Positions 1 through 10,568 of a stretch of DNA of 64,000 nucleotides are shown here, piece by piece. Position 1 is the stretch's first letter, and each line of letters opens with the position of its first letter. The stretch is taken from the NCBI RefSeq assembly GCF_020520425.1, contig NC_079489.1, positions 22,034,001 to 22,098,000 of the forward strand. Reading direction: 5' to 3'. The notes under the pieces were generated by a model. The model did not search any database and had not been told where the DNA came from. It was given only the letters and a program-made list of their open reading frames with translations. Both the position numbers and the translations under genes were made by a program. This DNA comes from Spinacia oleracea. Its lineage: Eukaryota > Streptophyta > Magnoliopsida > Caryophyllales > Amaranthaceae.

Positions 1-905
1 GCTTTTGCTTCTCCTAATTAATTACGGAGTACTACTCACAGTCGATATGATTAACTAGCTCATCGATTTGCTAGCTTGTCATCACTTTACTATTTCATGC
101 CTATTTAAATTGATGTTTATATGATATACTCCTGTGTTTTCTCAAATCCAGTAATGTATTTTTCCTCACAAGTTATACCTTGTTTCAGATCCATGTCAAT
201 ATCGATCATCTACGAAGTATCATTTGTACGGTATCATTTGTGTACCGTTCTTTTTATTGGTTGATGTTCGTACTTAGTTTGCTCAGTCAACTACTTACTT
301 TTATTTTAATAAGTACAATTTATATTTATCAAGTTAAAAAAAAATGACACACGTACAAATGATACACATAGTGTGTGATAAAATAGTTGGACTCCCATTG
401 CCACCATGCATGCAATCATATAAATATATACTCAACCGTCATAACGGATCTTTTACCAAAATCACTACTTTCGCAAATATATTTATCAAAATGGCTATTT
501 TTAAATTTTAATTTCAAAACTAGCTAAAATATTGACTTTGTTGCATAATTTTATTGAACCGGTTCAGTTTTATTTTTAGAGTGAACCGGTGTTGTTTTTA
601 CTTTTAATTTTTATTTTAGAATTTGCAAGCTTAATGTAATTATTTTTGTCGGATTCATTTTGTTTTCTCTCAAACAAAAATATGTAGTACTGCGTACTAC
701 GTATTAAAATAGCAAATCCTTCCACTTAACGGCCATTCTCTATTACTCCATCCAATTTCAAGTAGTATTGTTCCTTCCCAAATCAATAATCCGTATGACA
801 ATATAATGGCGTCAATGTTTTCAGATTGAAGATTCTAAGTGCAACATTGACGAGTATTGTAATTTTCTTTCTCTTTAAAGCTTATTTTTCATTATTAAAT
901 ATGGG
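1..905. other. Intergenic, no gene recognised
   Basis: AT-rich DNA with no convincing coding frame. The word TACGGAGTA occurs at 23-31. A perfect 14-bp inverted repeat (217-230 and 354-367) may mark a small MITE. Nothing else is recognisable. Confidence 0.6.
217..367. repeat. Small inverted-repeat element (MITE candidate)
   Basis: GTATCATTTGTACG at 217-230 is the exact reverse complement of 354-367, with about 120 bp between. Similar bases continue outside the arms. No target duplication could be identified, so this may be a MITE remnant or chance. Confidence 0.35.
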
Positions 906-910
906 GGTGA

Positions 911-1182
911 TGTTGGAACTTATACTTTAGTATAATTTTTTTTTTGAGGGATATACTTTAGTATAAGTTGTTAGTTTTTTCATTAGTTTAGGAAGTTTGT
1001 TACTAGAAAACTAACTTGTACATAGCTTAGTATAAATACATAAGCTTGTATTATTCTTGTTAATAACATAATTAATAAAATGTAGTCTTTAGTTTTCTCT
1101 CTCAAAGCTCACGAGCTACCAAGCTCTAACAATGGCTTCCTTGCTTTCTTCTTCCTTTCTTCTTCTTTCCTCAATTCTAACA
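911..1182 (+). repeat. 5' LTR of outer element
   Basis: 272 bp, TG...CA. It differs from the right LTR by a roughly 31-bp insertion near 935-965 that repeats the TATACTTTAGTATA motif around a T-rich filler, plus several substitutions and small indels. It is therefore older than the inner copia insertion. The segment TATAAATAC near 1031 is a possible TATA box. Confidence 0.85.
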
Positions 1183-1200
1183 TGGTATCAGAGCGGGAAC
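1183..1200 (+). other. Primer binding site (tRNA-iMet type)
   Basis: TGGTATCAGAGC follows the LTR with no spacer. It is complementary to the 3' end of plant initiator tRNA-Met, the usual primer for copia-type and TRIM elements. Confidence 0.85.
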
Positions 1201-1506
1201 GATCCCGGCTCTTCAATTCCGCATTAAACTTCTGTTCGAATCAAATTACCAATTCGTCAAATTTTCCCTAAATTTTCTGCTTCGAAATTTTGCTCGAATT
1301 GGGTTAAAGTTCGACGGATTAGGGTTTTAATTCGCCCTAATATCTTCTAAATTCGCTCACAAATCTTCTTTAGAACCTTGAATCAAACAACTTTTTGATT
1401 CTTGAGTTTCCCCCAAATTCTAGAGTTCTTAAAGATTTTCGATTATTTGCAAGAGTCTGGCATTGCTGATAGATTCTTGAAGCAATTTGCGTTTCCGTGT
1501 TCCTCG

Positions 1507-2915
1507 TGTTAGGTTATGATACATATGACAATTCATAAATCATGCGGAAAAACCATAAAGCCAGGAAAACATATTATTTACACATAATCATTTAGCATAG
1601 TTTAGATGCATACTCTTTGTTGCGTGCCTTCCCTAGCTGCGCCCGAACCGAACAAGAACAAGTCTTTAGGACTCCAAGTGTCGTCCCTCCGTAGATAGTC
1701 CACAGCACGTCCGGATCCGCCTTAAGATTGACCAACTAGAATCGCCCTTAAGGTACTATTATTTTCGGCACTTTATAGGCAAATGTGTGACTGAATTTTT
1801 CTCTCAAAAACTCACTTTGAATACTTTTTAAACTTCTTATAAATTGTGAGCCCTAGCCTCATATTTATAGGGGTATGGAAAGGGAATCGAAATCCTACTC
1901 AGATACAAATTAATTAAACCTAGAATCCTACAAGAACTCTAATTTAATTAATTTATCAAATAGAATTAGGAATTTAATCATTAACCGAACTCTGCATGTT
2001 TTAGGAAACGTGCACGAACACAAACACTTGCACACACACGCATGGCAGCCACGATGGGCCCCCATGCGTGCGCGCGAGCAGCAGCCCACGCAGCGCCCGC
2101 GCGCGCTGCGCGCTGCGCGTGCTGTGCGCGCTGTGCGCGCTGCGCAGCCTGCTGGGCCTGGCCTTGCGCTGGGCCTGGCGAGGCTGTTTGTGCGGCGCGC
2201 TTGGCTTGCTGGGCGATGGCCTGGCTTCGTGCTGGGCCTCGTCCGGCAGGCCTCGTCCGATGCTTATTCGTACGATGCGCTTCCGATTAAATTTTCCGAT
2301 TCCGGAATTCATTTCCGATACGAACAATATTTAATATTTCCGATTCCGGAATTAATTTCCGTTTCGAACAAATATTTAATATTTCCGTTTCCGGAATTAT
2401 TTTCCGATTCCGGTAATATTTCCGATTCTGACAATATTTCCGTTTCCGGCAATATTTCCGATTCTGGCAATATTTCCATTTCCGATAATATTTTCCGATA
2501 CGTACCATGTTTCCGTTTCCGGCAACATCTACGACTTGGATAATATTTATATTTCCGATACGATCCATATTTCCGTTTCCGGCAATATCATCGTTTCCGG
2601 AGTATTCATTTCTTGCCTGTGACGATCTTAGCTCCCACTGAAACCAAGATCCGTTGGTTCCGAATATTCATAGATGGAGTATTTAATGCCATTAAATACT
2701 TGATCCGTTTACGTACTATTTGTGTGACCCTACGGGTTCAGTCAAGAGTAAGCTGTGGATTAATATCATTAATTCCATTTGAACTGAAGCGGCCTCTAGC
2801 TAGGCATTCAGCTCACTTGATCTCACTGAATTATTAACTTGTTAATTAATACTGAACCGCATTTATTAGACTTAACATAGAATGCATACTTGGACCAAGG
2901 GCATTATTTCCTTCA
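1507..2915 (-). repeat. 3' LTR of Ty1-copia element
   Basis: 1409 bp. It contains a GC-rich block (about 2040-2270), an array of short TTCCGATTCCGG/TTCCGTTTCCGG-like units (about 2281-2605), and CTATAAATA on the minus strand near 1863-1872. It carries 17 extra bases near 2155-2175 compared with the other LTR, flanked by GGGCCTGG direct repeats, consistent with slippage. Confidence 0.93.
2281..2605. repeat. Degenerate TTCCG-rich short repeats in copia LTR
   Basis: Many units of the form TTCCGATTCCGG or AATATTTCCGTTTCCGG, repeated at 11327-11650 in the other LTR. In element orientation this is the LTR part upstream of the TATA-like motif. Repeated short motifs there often act as enhancers; that role is inference. 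Confidence 0.75.
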
Positions 2916-2926
2916 GTCTCCCACTT
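2916..2926 (-). other. Copia polypurine tract
   Basis: On the minus strand AAGTGGGAGA lies directly before the TGAAGG start of the 3' LTR, the position expected for the plus-strand primer. Confidence 0.75.
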
Positions 2927-3779
2927 GTCCTTAGGGACAAGTGTGCATTTCCTATTTCCTTTGTCGCTCGATGCTTGCTCTTGAACATAAGGTAAGAGTT
3001 GTCATCCTTATTACGTCCAGAGGTGTTCCTCGGTTTCAGAGTTCAACTGATCAAATAAACAGATAATCATAGCCTATGATTCATCCGAGCACGGCCATGC
3101 ATTTCACAGTTTCTAGCTCTCCGAGTGGCCTTGTACAACTTTTAAGCATCTCATCCCGATTTATGGGAGGACAATCCCAATCTTGCGATCTTGAGATTAG
3201 ACTTCGTTTGATAGGTGATTACCTGAGCGTTGCCTTTATAGCCTCCTTTTACGGTGCGACGGTTGGTCAACGTCAAAGCAACCAGTTCTCAAACAAGTAA
3301 TCTCAAATCACTCAGGTATTGAGGATTTAGTGTCTAATAATTTAATGAAATTTACTTATGACAGATTTTCATCTCTTGCAGTAAAGTTTCATAGGTCTTG
3401 TCCGATACTAGTCTTCCCAAAGTAAGTATCTATGCAAATGATTATGACATTGCCATGTCCACATAGTTCAAGAAACAGAACTACTAGTCATCTTGCATTC
3501 TAATCGTCTAACGTTTTCTATGCGTCCAATTTTATAGAAAACTCCGATTAGGGACCATTTTCAACCTTTGACATTCAAGTTCACTTGATAGACATTTCTT
3601 AGTCACAGGACTGGTCCTGACAGTCTATCTTGAATATATCGTCAAATTGAAGGGACTCATCATTTAATAAACCATAAATTAAATGGAAAAATGAATTCAT
3701 TTCATTTATTGTGAATGATTAACCAATAATGTTTTACAAAGATTTAAACTCTAAAACTTTAAAACATTAAACAGAGACA
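2927..3779 (-). other. Copia 3' untranslated region
   Basis: AT-rich DNA between the gag-pol stop and the purine tract. No open frame of note; the short frames here carry no recognisable motif. Confidence 0.7.
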
Positions 3780-6700
3780 TCAAAGCCATTCTCCAATATG
3801 CTTGATTCCCATAGCTGCAGTGTGCGAGTTGTGCTTCGCCTGCGGCAGAGGTTTAGTTAATGGATCTGATATGTTGTCATCAGTTCCAATTTTGCTTATC
3901 TCGACTTCTTTTCTTTCAACGAACTCTCGTAGAAGGTGAAATCTACGAAGTACATGCTTGACTCTCTGGTGGTGTCTAGGCTCTTTTGCCTGTGCAATAG
4001 CTCCGTTATTATCACAATACAGGGCTATTGGTCCTTTAATGGAGGGGACTACACCAAGTTCTCCTATGAACTTCCTTAGCCATATAGCTTCCTTTGCTGC
4101 TTCATGTGCAGCAATGTACTCCGCTTCAGTTGTAGAATCCGCAATGGTGCTTTGCTTAGCACTTTTCCAGCTTACTGCTCCTCCGTTGAGGCAGAAGACA
4201 AACCCAGACTGTGATCTGAAATCATCTTTGTCGGTTTGGAAACTTGCGTCCGTATAGCCTTTAACAATTAATTCATCATCTCCACCATAGACCAGGAAGT
4301 CATCTTTGTGCCTTTTTAGGTACTTCAGAATGTTCTTGGCAGCAGTCCAATGCGCCTCTCCTGGGTCTGACTGGTATCTGCTCGTAGCACTGAGTGCGTA
4401 CGCAACATCCGGGCGTGTACATATCATAGCATACATTATTGAACCAATCAATGATGCATATGGAATCCCATTCATTCGTCTACGCTCATCAAGTGTTTTT
4501 GGGCACTGAGTCTTGCTTAGAGTCATTCCATGAGACATGGGTAGGTAGCCTCGCTTGGAGTCCGCCATCTTGAACCTATCAAGCACCTTATTGATATAAG
4601 TGCTTTGACTAAGTCCAATCATCTTTTTAGATCTATCTCTGTAAATCTTGATGCCCAATATGTACTGTGCTTCTCCTAGATCCTTCATCGAAAAACATTT
4701 CCCAAGCCAAATCTTGACAGAGTTCAACATAGGAATGTCATTTCCGATAAGCAATATGTCGTCGACATATAATACTAGGAAAGCAATTTTGCTCCCACTG
4801 ACCTTCTTGTATACACAAGATTCGTCCGCGTTCTTGATGAAACCAAAGTCACTGACTGCTTCATCAAAACGTATATTCCAGCTCCTGGATGCCTGCTTCA
4901 ATCCGTAGATTGACTTCTTTAGCTTGCATACCTTTTTAGCATTCTTTGGATCCTCAAAACCTTCAGGCTGTGTCATAAACACAGTTTCTGTTAAAATGCC
5001 GTTTAAGAAAGCAGTTTTGACATCCATCTGCCATATTTCGTAATCGTAATATGCAGCGATTGCTAACATTATCCGAATAGACTTTAGCATTGCAACTGGT
5101 GAAAAGGTTTCATCGTAATCCACACCGTGGACTTGCCTGTAACCTTTTGCGACCAATCTAGCTTTGAAAACTTCAAGTTTCCCATCCTTGTCCTTTTTCA
5201 GTTTGAAAACCCATTTGCTTCCAATGGCTTGGTAGCCATCTGGCAAATCGACCAAATCCCATACTTGGTTTTCAGACATGGAGTCTAATTCAGATTGCAT
5301 GGCTTCTTGCCACTGCTTGGAGCTAGGGCTCGTCATAGCTTGCTTGTAAGTCACAGGTTCATCACTTTCAAGTAATAGAACTTCATAGCTCTCGTTCGTC
5401 AAAATACCTAAGTATCTTTCCGGTTGAGATCTATATCTTTGCGATCTACGCGGGGTAACATTTCTAGATTGACCATGATTCTCACCAGATTCTTCTAAAG
5501 ATCTCTGAGTTTCATCCTGAATGTCATCTTGAGCATTCTCTAGAGTTTGTTGTTCGACTCGAATTTCTTCGAGGTCTACTTTTCTCCCACTTGTCATTTT
5601 GGAAATGTGATCCTTCTCCAAAAAGACACCATCTCGAGCAACAAACACTTTGTTCTCAGATGTATTGTAGAAGTAATACCCCTTTGTTTCCTTTGGATAG
5701 CCCACAAGGATACATTTGTCAGATTTTGGATGAAGTTTGTCTGAAATTAATCGTTTGACGTATACTTCACATCCCCAAATCTTAAGAAAAGACACATTTG
5801 GAGGCTTTCCAAACCATAATTCGTATGGAGTCTTTTCGACAGCTTTAGACGGAGCTCTATTTATAGTGAGTGCAGCTGTATTTAGTGCATGTCCCCAAAA
5901 TTCTAATGGAAGTTCGGCCTGACCCATCATTGACCTGACCATGTCTAGCAAGGTTCTGTTCCTCCGTTCCGACACACCGTTCCATTGTGGTGTTCCAGGA
6001 GGAGTCAATTCTGATAGAATTCCACATTCTTTCAGATGGTCATCAAATTCATAGCTCAGATATTCACCGCCTCTATCAGACCGCAGTGCCTTAATCTTCT
6101 TGCCTAATTGACTCTCTACTTCACTCTGAAATTCCTTGAATTTGTCAAAGGATTCAGACTTATGCTTCATTAGGTAGACATAACCATACCTACTGAAGTC
6201 ATCAGTGAAAGTGATAAAGTAGCTGAAACCACCTCTAGCATTTGTACTCATTGGTCCACATACATCTGTATGGATTAAACCCAATAGTTCATTTGCTCTT
6301 TCTCCAACTTTAGAGAAAGGTTGCTTTGTCATTTTGCCAAGTAAACATGATTCGCATTTACCATAATCCTCTAAGTCAAATGGTTCTAGAATTCCTTCTC
6401 TTTGAAGTCTTTCTAAGCGTTTCAAGTTTATATGGCCTAATCGACAATGCCACAGATAGGTGAGATCTGAATCATCCTTTTTGGCCTTTTTGGTATTTAT
6501 GTTATATACTTGTTTGTCGTGATCTAATAAATAAAGTCCATTGACTAATCTAGCAGATCCATAAAACATCTCTTTAAAATAAAACGAACAACTATTGTCT
6601 TTTATTAAAAAGGAAAATCCCTTAGCATCTAAGCAAGAAACTGAAATGATGTTTTTAGTAAGACTTGGAACATGGAAACATTCTTCCAGTTCCAAAACTA

Positions 6701-7745
6701 GCCCGGAGGGCAACGACAAATAGTAAGTTCCTACGGCTAATGCAGCAATCCGTGCTCCATTTCCCACTCGTAGGTCGACTTCACCCTTGCTTAACTTTCT
6801 ACTTCTTCTTAGTCCCTGTGGATTGGAACATAAGTGTGAGCCACAACCTGTATCTAATACCCAAGAAGTTGAATTAGCAAGTATACAGTCTATAACGAAA
6901 ATACCTGAAGATGGAACGATTGTTCCGTTCTTCTGATCTTCCTTTAGCTTCAAGCAATCTCTCTTCCAATGCCCCTTCTTCTTGCAGTAGAAGCATTCGG
7001 ATTCAGAAGTGGGTTGACTGGCCTTCCTCTTTGCAGATTTGGCGCCAGTTTGCTTAGTTGGGCTGGCCTTGTTGCCACCTTTCTTAGCATTCCTCTTCTT
7101 TCCAGATTTCTTGAACTTGCCCCCACGCACCATAAGCACATCCTGCTTATCACTTTTGAGCGTCTTTTCAGCGGTCTTCAGCATACCGTGAAGCTCAGTG
7201 AGCGTTTTGTCCAGACTATTCATACTGTAGTTCAGTTTGAACTGATCATACCCGCTATGAAGAGAATGGAGGATGGTGTCTATAGCCATTTCCTGAGAAA
7301 ATTGCTGATCCAGCCGACTCATATTCTCAATGAGTCCAATCATTTTGAGAACATGTGGACTTACGGGCTCGCCTTTCTTAAGCTTGGTCTCAAGAATTTG
7401 CCTATGAGTCTCGAATCTTTCGACTCGAGCCAGATCTTGGAACATGTTCTTCAACTCACTGATGATTGTGAAAGCATCTGAGTTGATGAACGTTTTCTGC
7501 AGATCCGCACTCATGGTGGCGAGCATTAGACATTTCACATCCTTGTTGGCATCAATCCAACGATTGAGGGCTGCCTGAGTGACCCCGTCGCCTGCAGCTT
7601 CGGGCATCGCCTCATCTAGGACATACTCCTTTTCTTCCTGCATAAGAACTATTTGCAAGTTCCTTTGCCAGTCAAGGAAGTTTTTCCCGTTCAACTTCTC
7701 CTTTTCGAGAATTGATCGAATGTTGAATGAATTGTTGTTTGCCAT
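3780..7745 (-). CDS. Ty1-copia gag-pol polyprotein, intact
   Basis: 1321 residues in one frame. The frame is open upstream to 7838, but the first suitable ATG is 7743-7745, giving MANNNSFNIR, a typical copia Gag start. Order: Gag about 1-245; zinc knuckle C251-C254-H259-C264; aspartic protease DTG 298-300; GAG-pre-integrase and HHCC-type zone about 425-475; integrase with D494, D557 and E593 (the last two 35 residues apart); reverse transcriptase with TAFLNG near 911-916 and YVDD 993-996; RNase H with TDAS near 1165, TEAEY near 1206 and CDNNGA near 1244. No stop or frameshift and all catalytic residues present. The clade within copia is not assigned. Confidence 0.95.
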   Translation of the reverse strand: MANNNSFNIRSILEKEKLNGKNFLDWQRNLQIVLMQEEKEYVLDEAMPEAAGDGVTQAALNRWIDANKDVKCLMLATMSADLQKTFINSDAFTIISELKNMFQDLARVERFETHRQILETKLKKGEPVSPHVLKMIGLIENMSRLDQQFSQEMAIDTILHSLHSGYDQFKLNYSMNSLDKTLTELHGMLKTAEKTLKSDKQDVLMVRGGKFKKSGKKRNAKKGGNKASPTKQTGAKSAKRKASQPTSESECFYCKKKGHWKRDCLKLKEDQKNGTIVPSSGIFVIDCILANSTSWVLDTGCGSHLCSNPQGLRRSRKLSKGEVDLRVGNGARIAALAVGTYYLSLPSGLVLELEECFHVPSLTKNIISVSCLDAKGFSFLIKDNSCSFYFKEMFYGSARLVNGLYLLDHDKQVYNINTKKAKKDDSDLTYLWHCRLGHINLKRLERLQREGILEPFDLEDYGKCESCLLGKMTKQPFSKVGERANELLGLIHTDVCGPMSTNARGGFSYFITFTDDFSRYGYVYLMKHKSESFDKFKEFQSEVESQLGKKIKALRSDRGGEYLSYEFDDHLKECGILSELTPPGTPQWNGVSERRNRTLLDMVRSMMGQAELPLEFWGHALNTAALTINRAPSKAVEKTPYELWFGKPPNVSFLKIWGCEVYVKRLISDKLHPKSDKCILVGYPKETKGYYFYNTSENKVFVARDGVFLEKDHISKMTSGRKVDLEEIRVEQQTLENAQDDIQDETQRSLEESGENHGQSRNVTPRRSQRYRSQPERYLGILTNESYEVLLLESDEPVTYKQAMTSPSSKQWQEAMQSELDSMSENQVWDLVDLPDGYQAIGSKWVFKLKKDKDGKLEVFKARLVAKGYRQVHGVDYDETFSPVAMLKSIRIMLAIAAYYDYEIWQMDVKTAFLNGILTETVFMTQPEGFEDPKNAKKVCKLKKSIYGLKQASRSWNIRFDEAVSDFGFIKNADESCVYKKVSGSKIAFLVLYVDDILLIGNDIPMLNSVKIWLGKCFSMKDLGEAQYILGIKIYRDRSKKMIGLSQSTYINKVLDRFKMADSKRGYLPMSHGMTLSKTQCPKTLDERRRMNGIPYASLIGSIMYAMICTRPDVAYALSATSRYQSDPGEAHWTAAKNILKYLKRHKDDFLVYGGDDELIVKGYTDASFQTDKDDFRSQSGFVFCLNGGAVSWKSAKQSTIADSTTEAEYIAAHEAAKEAIWLRKFIGELGVVPSIKGPIALYCDNNGAIAQAKEPRHHQRVKHVLRRFHLLREFVERKEVEISKIGTDDNISDPLTKPLPQAKHNSHTAAMGIKHIGEWL

Positions 7746-10551
7746 ATTAAAAACTACAATTGAAAAGAATAAACAAATAAATAACCATTCACAGTTTCTC
7801 TTAATAAACTTAAATTCTAGCATACATGCATAATTCAATGTTTATTAAGCATTTTATTCAAATTATGTGTTCCGGCAGGTGTGAATAAAATGATTCCAAG
7901 ATCCTAAAATCATTGAAGAACTAAGCACAGTTTGTCGACTTAATCCTAGAACATCTTAGGTAAGCAAAAGCCTTTTGCTAATAGTCTAGAAACTATTCTT
8001 GGTTGATAGGTACGTCTAAGAACTTATTAGGTAAACCTATCGAATTTGCCACGACATAAAAGGACTCCTTACTTATATCGTTGAGTTTCACCAAAACTAA
8101 CATGTACTCACAATTATTTGTGTACCTTGCCCCTTTAGGACCAATAAGTAACACCTCGCTGAGCGAAAACTATTACTAGATTGATGTAAAGGATATCCAA
8201 GCAAGTGTATATTTTGGCATGGCACCTTTTAACTCAATTTTTAAGTTTGGAACTTAAGGCTCTTACTATGTTGGTTAGATTTTAAGTGAACTAAAATCCT
8301 TAATCATGCAACATAATCAAGCTTTTGATCTCATGCATTTAAGACATATTTAAAACAATAAATAACTTAAAACATGCATAAGATATTTGTGATCTAGTAT
8401 GGCCCGACTTCATCTTGAAGCTTTGACTTCAAAGTCCGTCTTGAAAATCTCCGTGGGAGGCACCATTTTCTTCAAATAGGATAAGCTATAACTAATTACA
8501 ACTATTTGATGGTTCGCAGACCATATTTGAATTGAAAAATAACTTTGGTACTTTAGACCAATTACATTCAAATTAATGGTACGCAGACCATATTTTCTAT
8601 CCTATTTGGGCCATACTAGTCACTTCATAACCTGCAAAACAGTACATATACAATATATACCATTCACCCATTCATTATCATGAATGGCCCACATAGCTGG
8701 TTAGTAAAACACATTATGCATCACGTAAACATTTGCAGCAATTAATCAAGGGCACCAATAATCTACCAATTATTCAGTCCTTATTAATTCTAATCAAGTT
8801 GTTTTAACCTCAAGGATTTGTAGACCTAATCAAGAGTTTATGACTAAAATACGCTCCCACTTAAACCAATAAATTCATATGCTTTACTAATTTTAAACAT
8901 AAAAATGTATTTCTAGTCTAACCGGAAACATACAAATTTAATTAAAATTTAAAGCTCATATAAACTTATAATTGAATCCAAAAAGTTTAATTTAATTTCA
9001 GTCGTATTTAAATTAATTCATGATTTTAATTTTAGTAAAATAATTAGAATAAATAAAATTTATTATAATTACAATATTCAAAATTAAAATCCAAGAAAAT
9101 AATTTAAATTATTAATTTTAAAATTAATTAAAATTACGTGAACTGGAATTTTCAAATTAAACATTCAAAACGATCTTTAATCGTAACGCAAACACCCTAC
9201 GCGTTGCACGCCCATGGGCCGCACGCACACAGCCATTGCTGGCCATGTGCGCGCAGCCCATGCGCTCGTCGCATAGCTGCTGCATCCCCATCGCAAGCCT
9301 CCGCACGCATTGGTGCTCGCTGCGCGCGCCAGCGCTCATCGCACGCGAGCTATCGCTCGCAGTGCGCGCGCGACATCGCTCGCTGGGCGCGCGACATCGC
9401 TCGCTGGTCGCGCGAGCCATCGCTCGCTGGGCGCGCGACATCGCTCGTTGGGCGCGCGACATCGCTCGCTGGGCGGGCGACATCGTTCGCTGTGCGCGCG
9501 AGCAATGCTGGGCGCAGCGCTCGTGGCACGCGAGCTTGCGCTCGCTGCGCGCGAGGCTGCGCGCTCTTGTGCGAGGCAGCGCGCGTTGTGGCACAGCTCG
9601 CTTGCTGCCCACACGCGACTGCCTTGGCTCGCCCTTCGCCCATGGCCATTCGTCCATTGCTCGTGGCACACGACACAAGGCAGGGCTGCTGCCTTGTGCT
9701 CGTGCACTACGCCCTTGCTCATTGCATTCGTGCCGCACGGGCGACGAGCTCCCTTGCTCGTCGTCGCATGCCCGCATTATACAACACCCCTTAAGGGTAA
9801 CACGAAGCGTCCATTGCTTTGTGCGTGCAAGTTATATGAACGAATCGCATAAAAAATTTAAAATTTATAAAATTAATGACAAATTAATAAATATTATTAA
9901 TTTCATAATTTTAGGGCGAAAAAATCGAAAATTTATTATCCAATTGATTTCCGATTGTTATGGATTCAAGTCTAGGTCATAAAAATTTAAAATTTATCAT
10001 AAATTTACAATTTTTATGGTGGTTTTTAATCATAGGTTTCTAATTAAATTACAATTAATTATGAAAATCAAATTAATTCTAAATTATTCTAATTTTCAAC
10101 AAATTAATCATAATTACAAATTAGATTGCATAATTAACAAGACTAGGCATTCAAACTTGTTAAACATATGCAGTAGGTCAATCAAAAATTCAAGATTTAT
10201 CAACAAGAATCGCAAATATTTAATTTAACATCTTAAATTTACGAAATTTTGCATTCGAAAAACTAAAACCTTCGAAAAGTCATAGTTAAGCTTCGAATTT
10301 GAGAATTCTGGGTTCGGCAGAAAAAAACTATTTTTGTCAAAATTTTAGAATTCCTTTTACATGCGGAATTGACACAAAAATCACTCAATTCGGATGAGTA
10401 ACGAAGAAACTGCCGAAAAACTGCGTACGTATAATTAAATAAACGCAATTTGCAATTAATTAACAATTACGAAAATTAATCACCCCTTTTAATTCTTGCA
10501 AATTTGTAATATTTAACCATGTTCATGCAATTTAGATTATGAAAATAATAA
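7746..10551 (-). other. Copia 5' leader
   Basis: About 2.8 kb between primer site and gag start, unusually long. Mostly AT-rich except for a GC-rich block at about 9190-9780. Open frames in that block run in nearly all frames because of repeat composition and are not genes. Confidence 0.7.
9364..9500. repeat. 21-bp GC-rich tandem repeat in copia leader
   Basis: About six diverged copies of a unit close to GCGCGCGACATCGCTCGCTGG. The unit length divisible by three keeps several frames open (translating to runs like ARDIARW), which explains the overlapping spurious ORFs. It sits in a larger GC-rich island (9190-9780) with related CGCTCG/GCGCGC words. Confidence 0.85.
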
Positions 10552-10567
10552 GGGGCTCGAGATACCA
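10552..10567 (-). other. Copia primer binding site
   Basis: On the minus strand the LTR is followed after one base by TGGTATCTCGAGCC, a variant of the tRNA-iMet-complementary TGGTATCAGAGCC. The first seven bases match exactly; the middle differs. Confidence 0.7.
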
Positions 10568-10568
10568 C

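Noticed and set aside
2001-2543. Overlapping frames in the copia LTRs (also 11043-11613)
   Set aside because: Present in both LTRs, built from GCGCGC and TTCCG repeats, no protein motif.
7746-7838. 31-residue N-terminal extension of the intact copia polyprotein
   Set aside because: It begins with TTG and does not resemble Gag; the ATG at 7743-7745 gives a typical Gag start.
9138-9982. Several long overlapping frames on both strands (up to 248 residues)
   Set aside because: They come from GC-rich 21-bp repeats whose unit is a multiple of three; residue runs like ARDIARW and no domain. Inside the copia leader.
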